Source: JBDRED01 sp043820025 [NCBI: Elusimicrobiota bacterium]
GTDB taxonomy: Bacteria > RUG730 > JBDRED01
Length of the DNA stretch: 30,541 nt
NCBI GenBank assembly: GCA_043820025.1
Contig: JBDRED010000045.1
Coordinates: forward strand, 1 to 30,541
Direction: 5' to 3'
The translations under genes and the position numbers were made by a program. This document shows positions 25,881 to 30,541 of this stretch, one piece after another. The notes under the pieces were generated by a model. The model did not search any database, was not told the DNA's origin, and saw only the letters and a list, made by a program, of their open reading frames with translations. Positions within the stretch are counted from its first letter, which is position 1, and each line of letters opens with the position of its first letter.

Positions 25881-27446
25881 ATGAGGCCAAGTAGATACTA
25901 CTGGTTCTTATTGTCAGCTATAACTTTTTTTATATTTTATGCGCATACAAATTGTTTGGCTGCGGATAATATTGTTGGAAAAATACAGTATCAGGGAAGG
26001 TTGAAACAAGCGGGTGTGCCTGTAACAGGTAAAAAAAGCATGGTCTTTAATATTTACAATGCGCTGACCGGCGGAGCGCTTCTTTGGAGCAGTGGAGTAA
26101 GGCAGATAGATGTTCTAGACGGGATATTCGAATATACGCTCGGAAAGGATGTGCTCTTTTCTGAAACACTGTTTTCAGTCACTCCTGTTTACCTTCAAAT
26201 TATCATAGACAATACAATACAACTTTCACCGCGAATGGAACTTCTAATTACTCCTTACGCTATCAAAGCGCGCAAGGTGGATTGGACAGGGATACAAGGA
26301 GTGCCTATTGGTATCCAAAGTATTCTCGCAGGAGACGGAACTTTAGCACAGGATAGTATAGGGTCCTACCAGATAATAGACGCAACTATTACTGCGGTAG
26401 ATATTGCTGATTACGCTATTACAACAACGAAGATTGATACTGCTGCTGTAACCACTGAAAAACTCGCTGATTTATCTGTGACTGAATTTAAAATTTCAAC
26501 AGACGCTGTTACCGGCCAAAAAATAAAAGATGGAACAATTTTAGATGTTGATATCAGCACATTAGCCGCGATCGGCATAGATAAGATAAGCAGTACGGTT
26601 ATGGCCGAGGGAGAGGGTATCAGCCTCTTAGCGAATGATTTGGGTTATATTACTCTTGCAGATACAGTTGTATACGTTTCAACCGGAGTTATTGGCGCGC
26701 AGCAGTTAAAGGACGGAGCTGTTACAAACGTAAAAATTCTTTCAATGACCTGGACAAAACTGACAGATGTGCCGGCCGGTTTTGCCGATGGAATTGATAA
26801 TATAGGAGGGACTCTATCAGAGGATAGTATTGGTTCATATGAAATTATTCCGGATACATTAACAACCGTAGAGATTAAAGATGGAAGTATATTGGACGCT
26901 GATATAAGCACAATCACGGCAATAAGCGTAACAAAGATTTCAAATGTAGTAATGGTCGAGGGAGAAAATGTAAGTTTATTAAATAATGACGCCGGATATT
27001 TAACAGGTTACGTTGAAATAGACCCAAAAGTAGGTATTGTGCCTGTTTCTAATGTTCCAAAATGGAATGGCGCAGTATTGTCAACAGGAACGATATATGA
27101 TGTAAGCGGAAATATTGGAATAGGCACAAGCATGCCAAGCGGGTCGTTCCAAATAAAAGGTTCATTCAATACAACGATCATTACAGTTACAAACGATTAC
27201 ACGGTAACAAATAATGATTATGTAATTGCGGCTGACGGCGCAACTAATTCTGTGAGAATTTACCTGCCGACAGCTGTAGGCGTGCCAGGGCGTATGTATG
27301 AGATAATTGCGACGAATGTTACGAATTCAGTAATTATTGATCCGTACAATAACGAAACAATAAATGGCGAACTTACGTACACCTTTATTGGACAATATGA
27401 GTCAATTACAATAATATCGGACGGAAGTAATTGGTTCATAAAATAA
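25881..27446 (+). CDS. Secreted tail-fibre/adhesin-like protein A
   Basis: A 521-residue exported protein with a signal peptide (cleavage near residue 27, CLA-ADN). An N-terminal domain (about 31-130) begins with KIQYQGRL and ends with SPRMELLITPYAIKA, a pattern found in many secreted or tail-fibre-like bacterial proteins. The middle has repeated motifs (DGTILDVDIST and DGSILDADIST; SLLANDLGYIT and SLLNNDAGYLT). A GIGT motif precedes a C-terminal domain of about 90 residues ending ITIISDGSNWFIK, shared with protein B. The ATG at 25881 has AGGAGAAGG upstream; an upstream GTG is less likely. Function is unknown. A surface fibre or adhesin is inferred. Confidence 0.8.
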   Translation: MRPSRYYWFLLSAITFFIFYAHTNCLAADNIVGKIQYQGRLKQAGVPVTGKKSMVFNIYNALTGGALLWSSGVRQIDVLDGIFEYTLGKDVLFSETLFSVTPVYLQIIIDNTIQLSPRMELLITPYAIKARKVDWTGIQGVPIGIQSILAGDGTLAQDSIGSYQIIDATITAVDIADYAITTTKIDTAAVTTEKLADLSVTEFKISTDAVTGQKIKDGTILDVDISTLAAIGIDKISSTVMAEGEGISLLANDLGYITLADTVVYVSTGVIGAQQLKDGAVTNVKILSMTWTKLTDVPAGFADGIDNIGGTLSEDSIGSYEIIPDTLTTVEIKDGSILDADISTITAISVTKISNVVMVEGENVSLLNNDAGYLTGYVEIDPKVGIVPVSNVPKWNGAVLSTGTIYDVSGNIGIGTSMPSGSFQIKGSFNTTIITVTNDYTVTNNDYVIAADGATNSVRIYLPTAVGVPGRMYEIIATNVTNSVIIDPYNNETINGELTYTFIGQYESITIISDGSNWFIK

Positions 27447-27463
27447 ATTTAGGAGGTGGAACA

Positions 27464-28933
27464 ATGAAGTTTTTAGGCATAAGTTTTAGAGGGATGGGAA
27501 AGAGGTGGTTGTCGGGATGTGTCATTGCGGCTATTTTAACACACTTTAGTATAGGTGTGGTATATGCTACATACATTCCGAAGCCAAAGATCGATCAAAT
27601 CATAGAAGGAGATACTACTGTCGAAACAATCGACGAAGGGGATGGGTATATCGAACTGAGAGAAGATAACTCAACTGTAATAAGAATTACGGGCGAGAAT
27701 GTTGGTATTGGAACAACTGTGCCTACAGAGAAATTGCATGTAACCGGGGATATTTTGTCAGACACGACAATTCAGGCGGGTATAGGTGATTTTGATACAA
27801 TATACGTATCATCTATATCAGGTAATTCTCCGCTTCATGTATTGACAAATTTAGTCATGAACGGACATGATATTCTTTCTTTGAATAATTTAAGTGTATT
27901 GTACGGAGTAAGCGCTGCAACAGGAGTATTCAGCGGCGCAGTAGCAGCAGCAACATTGGATACAGGGCATGGAGCGAATGAACTGTATGCAATGAATCAG
28001 GATGTAGAATCAACGGACGCAGTAACATTTACAACATTAGATACAGTGCATGGAGCGAATGAACTGTATGCAATGAATCAGGATGTAGAATCAACGGACG
28101 CAGTAACATTTACAACATTAGATACAGGACAGGGAGCGAATGAACTGTATGCAATGAATCAGGATGTTCAGACAACAGACGAAGTAACATTTGCAACAGC
28201 AACGGTAACGTATGCTTTAGCAGCAGCAACGTTAAACACAGGCCAAGGCGCATATGAATTATATGCAATGAATCAGGATGTAGAATCAACGGACGCAGTA
28301 ACATTTACAACAATAGACACAGGCCAGGGCGCAAATGAGTTGTATGACATGAACCAGAATGTTCAGACAACAGACGAAGTAACATTTGCAACAGCAACAG
28401 TAACGTATGCTTTAGCAGCAGCAACATTAAACACAGGCCAGGGAGCGAATGAGTTGTATGATATGAACCAGAATGTGCAGACAACTGACACAGTAACATT
28501 TGCTGAGGTAAAAACATCTACTGTGAGCGCGCAAGGAGCGGGTGGTTTATATTTAGTTGATGACGGTAATAATGGAATGTTCGTTGAAGACGGCGGCCAA
28601 GTTGGTATTGGAACACTAAGTCCAAACAGCTCTTTACATGTTAATGGATCGCTGACTCTTTCATTGGTAAATAAAACCAATGATTATACTGCAACAGCAA
28701 ACGATTACATGATAGCAGCTAACGGATCGGGCAACACAGTTACAATAGCATTGCCAACAGCTTCAGGAATAACAGGACGCGTCTATGAGATAGTCGCAAC
28801 AAATGTTGATAATCAAGTAGATATTGATCCGAATGGAGCTGAAACCATTAGCGGTATGGCAACTTACACATTTAGCGATCCTTATGAGTCAGTAACAATA
28901 GTTTCTGACGGAACGAACTGGGTAATTAAATAA
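27464..28933 (+). CDS. Secreted tandem-repeat protein B
   Basis: A 489-residue exported protein with a long signal peptide (cleavage probably after A35; mature start TYIPKP). It has a DGDGYIEL-like acidic segment, a VGIGTTVPTEKLHVTG motif typical of tail-fibre-like proteins, then six tandem repeats built around GANELYAMNQDV and TTDxVTF. A GGLYLVDDGNNGMFVEDGG segment follows, then a second VGIGT motif and the C-terminal domain shared with protein A (ending VTIVSDGTNWVIK). AGGAGGTGG precedes the ATG at 27464, and only 17 nt separate it from protein A. It is paralogous to protein C. Function is unknown. Confidence 0.8.
   Translation: MKFLGISFRGMGKRWLSGCVIAAILTHFSIGVVYATYIPKPKIDQIIEGDTTVETIDEGDGYIELREDNSTVIRITGENVGIGTTVPTEKLHVTGDILSDTTIQAGIGDFDTIYVSSISGNSPLHVLTNLVMNGHDILSLNNLSVLYGVSAATGVFSGAVAAATLDTGHGANELYAMNQDVESTDAVTFTTLDTVHGANELYAMNQDVESTDAVTFTTLDTGQGANELYAMNQDVQTTDEVTFATATVTYALAAATLNTGQGAYELYAMNQDVESTDAVTFTTIDTGQGANELYDMNQNVQTTDEVTFATATVTYALAAATLNTGQGANELYDMNQNVQTTDTVTFAEVKTSTVSAQGAGGLYLVDDGNNGMFVEDGGQVGIGTLSPNSSLHVNGSLTLSLVNKTNDYTATANDYMIAANGSGNTVTIALPTASGITGRVYEIVATNVDNQVDIDPNGAETISGMATYTFSDPYESVTIVSDGTNWVIK
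27953..28504 (+). repeat. Six coding tandem repeats of 81 or 114 bp
   Basis: Repeat starts are at about 27953, 28034, 28115, 28229, 28310 and 28424, so spacings are 81, 81, 114, 81 and 114 nt (27 or 38 codons). The long form carries an extra VTYALAAA-type insert. Units 1 and 2 differ at only two of about 80 bases, which implies recent duplication or gene conversion. All spacings are multiples of three, so the reading frame is kept. Confidence 0.9.
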
Positions 28934-28963
28934 TAAAGGAGTGAAGGTTTAGCAGGAGGCGCA

Positions 28964-30541
28964 ATGTTTAAGATCAAGGAGAGGGTGTTAGTGTGTACGC
29001 TGACACTAACAGCCCTTCTCCTTCTGTCACAGCAAATATTTGCAACATACATACCAAAGCCTGACGCTATAGATACGGGTGATACAAGCGTAGATACTGT
29101 AGATACAGGCGATGGATATGTAGATGTTGTAGAAGATGGCACGAGCGTTATTCGTGTGACAGGCGATAATGTAGGCATTGGCACGACTGAGCCATCGGAA
29201 AAACTGGATGTAATAGGCGATATAAAATCCAGCGCAACAGTGCAGGCTCCAATAGGCGACTTTGATACAATATATGTTTCATCAATAGTTGGAAGCTCGC
29301 CTGTTTACTTTCAAAATGATATAGATTTAGGCGGTAAAGGTATAAGCGCATTAGGCAGTTTAGATGTGACTTATGGAATAACAGCTGCAACTGCAGTTTA
29401 TTCAGGAGCAGTGAGCGCTGATAAAATAAATACAGGATATGGAGATTATGAATTATACGCAATGGATCAGGATCTAGAAACCGGCGACTCTGTAACATTT
29501 GCAACATTAGACACAGGCCAAGGCGCGAACGAATTGTATGACATGAATCAAAATGTTCAGACAACTGATAGTCCTACATTCGCAGAAGTTATAACGAGTT
29601 CCGTTTCCGCGAGAAACTCAGGTGGTTTATATTTAGTTGATGATGGTAATAATGGAATATTTATTAAAGACGGCGGTAATGTTGGAATAGGGTCAACAAA
29701 TCCATTATCAAAATTAGATGTAATAGTTGCAAATGGGGGGGAAGCCAGAATACAAACAGCCAATTACGCTTCGATTGGAGAATCAGCATTTCTTAATTTC
29801 CAGGGAAGAGGGATTATTGGATACTCAAGTTCTACGGCAATGGGATTATCCGCTCTTGAAATGCGTACTCCGAGCAAACATATATTAATCAATACGAATG
29901 ATACGATTTTAGATAATTACATATTTATAAATGGAACCAGCAGTGATTATATAAAATTTGGTACGCTTGGAACAGAGAGAGTAATGATTAGCTCCGCTGG
30001 TTATGTAGGGATAGGATCAACAATTCCAGTAACGAAATTAGATTTAGGAACTGACCTGAAGAATACCAAATTAGCGTTATATGGAGGAGGAACTGCATGG
30101 TATGGAATAGGCGTACAATCCAATCAATTTAGATTGCATGTTGGAAATAGCGAGGGAAGATTTTCGTTTTTAGACGCGCCCGCAGGGAATGAATTGCTTA
30201 CAATTAAGGGAACAGGCAATGTTGGGATAGGAACAACAACCCCGACGGAAAAATTACATATCAATGGAAATGTAAAAATTGCCGGAACACCGCCTAATAC
30301 TTCATTAACAATAAGCTCAAATTTATCTACAGGCGGGAAATTGATAACAGCGTTAGACCCTATTATGGCAGATGGTGATGCTGTTAGATATGATTTAGGG
30401 CAGTCTCAAACAACTTATAATTGCGTAGAAAATAGTTTTGTTATGGTAAGCTCAGGAGCAACTTCTAATTATTATCAAGTAGGATTATATGGGAAATCTA
30501 TAGCGTCATTTGTGGGAACAGGCAGGGTTGGTATTGGAGAA
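28964..30541 (+). CDS. Secreted tail-fibre-like protein C (3' end outside window)
   Basis: Open for 526 codons to the window edge with no stop. It starts at ATG after AGGAGG, 30 nt past protein B. A signal peptide is cleaved probably after A27, giving mature start TYIPKP as in protein B. The first ~230 residues align by eye with protein B but contain only two ELYxMxQ-type repeats instead of six. After GGLYLVDDGNNGIFIKDGG come several widely spaced VGIG(T/S)T-x-P-x-x-KL motifs (near 29170, 29683, 30004 and 30220, with one starting at the edge). Such motifs are common in tail-fibre-like proteins that may end in an S74 intramolecular chaperone, which cannot be checked here. Confidence 0.78.
   Translation, partial: MFKIKERVLVCTLTLTALLLLSQQIFATYIPKPDAIDTGDTSVDTVDTGDGYVDVVEDGTSVIRVTGDNVGIGTTEPSEKLDVIGDIKSSATVQAPIGDFDTIYVSSIVGSSPVYFQNDIDLGGKGISALGSLDVTYGITAATAVYSGAVSADKINTGYGDYELYAMDQDLETGDSVTFATLDTGQGANELYDMNQNVQTTDSPTFAEVITSSVSARNSGGLYLVDDGNNGIFIKDGGNVGIGSTNPLSKLDVIVANGGEARIQTANYASIGESAFLNFQGRGIIGYSSSTAMGLSALEMRTPSKHILINTNDTILDNYIFINGTSSDYIKFGTLGTERVMISSAGYVGIGSTIPVTKLDLGTDLKNTKLALYGGGTAWYGIGVQSNQFRLHVGNSEGRFSFLDAPAGNELLTIKGTGNVGIGTTTPTEKLHINGNVKIAGTPPNTSLTISSNLSTGGKLITALDPIMADGDAVRYDLGQSQTTYNCVENSFVMVSSGATSNYYQVGLYGKSIASFVGTGRVGIGE

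Noticed and set aside
27953-28504. CRISPR-like array
   Set aside because: The repeats are 81 or 114 nt, in frame, contiguous without unique spacers, and encode a repeated peptide. They are coding tandem repeats.
28110-29564. Leucine-rich open frames on the minus strand opposite proteins B and C
   Set aside because: They are antisense shadows of the repetitive coding sequence, lacking start signals and recognisable domains.
25881-30541. Prophage remnant
   Set aside because: Tail-fibre-like motifs alone are not enough. The proteins have Sec signal peptides, and no capsid, terminase, integrase or attachment sites are seen.

Overview
The window looks like a chromosomal segment of an AT-rich, diderm, probably anaerobic bacterium from an uncultivated lineage. 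My best guess is Candidatus Omnitrophota or another PVC/Elusimicrobiota-like group. That guess rests on the gene mix: a clostridial-order Rnf complex, a bactofilin/M23 pair, and large tail-fibre-like secreted repeat proteins. No database search was possible, so it is an inference.

Layout. (1) Positions 1-919 hold the 3' end of an rRNA operon: partial 23S, 5S, tRNA-Leu(UAA), initiator tRNA-fMet and a strong hairpin terminator. (2) Positions 920-1703 hold no gene. They contain degenerate palindromes and a roughly 0.3 kb inverted-repeat element, flanked by 16-bp direct repeats, that looks like a MITE. (3) Positions 1704-7267 hold a small membrane protein and a complete rnfCDGEAB set, the ion-pumping ferredoxin:NAD+ oxidoreductase. 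(4) Positions 7272-13054 hold cutA, an exported protein with a TraB/GumN(TIKI)-like motif pattern, an AmrS-type radical SAM enzyme, a small cysteine-cluster protein, and then apbE, a NusG-domain-II protein, a Gx-type transporter and maf. ApbE covalently attaches FMN to Rnf subunits, so this block complements the Rnf complex. (5) Positions 13058-15196, minus strand, hold an envelope operon transcribed M23 peptidase, bactofilin, SurA-N-like protein. (6) Positions 15413-25564 hold one tightly packed operon: galT, glgA, lpd, lipA, an AlaC-like aminotransferase, hom, thrC, and an amino-acid permease fused to a PTS EIIA-like domain. It ends near a hairpin terminator. Divergent sigma70-type promoters are visible between blocks 5 and 6. 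(7) Positions 25881-30541 hold three consecutive secreted repeat proteins resembling phage tail-fibre or adhesin proteins. The last runs off the window edge.

How it fits together. Rnf links ferredoxin and NAD to an ion gradient, and ApbE (an exported lipoprotein here) would mature its flavin subunits. RnfG is unusual in carrying two SGAT flavinylation sites. The central operon combines storage polysaccharide and galactose metabolism, lipoylation and threonine synthesis. The two ends hold the less usual material: the MITE-like element and the surface-protein array with nearly identical coding repeats.
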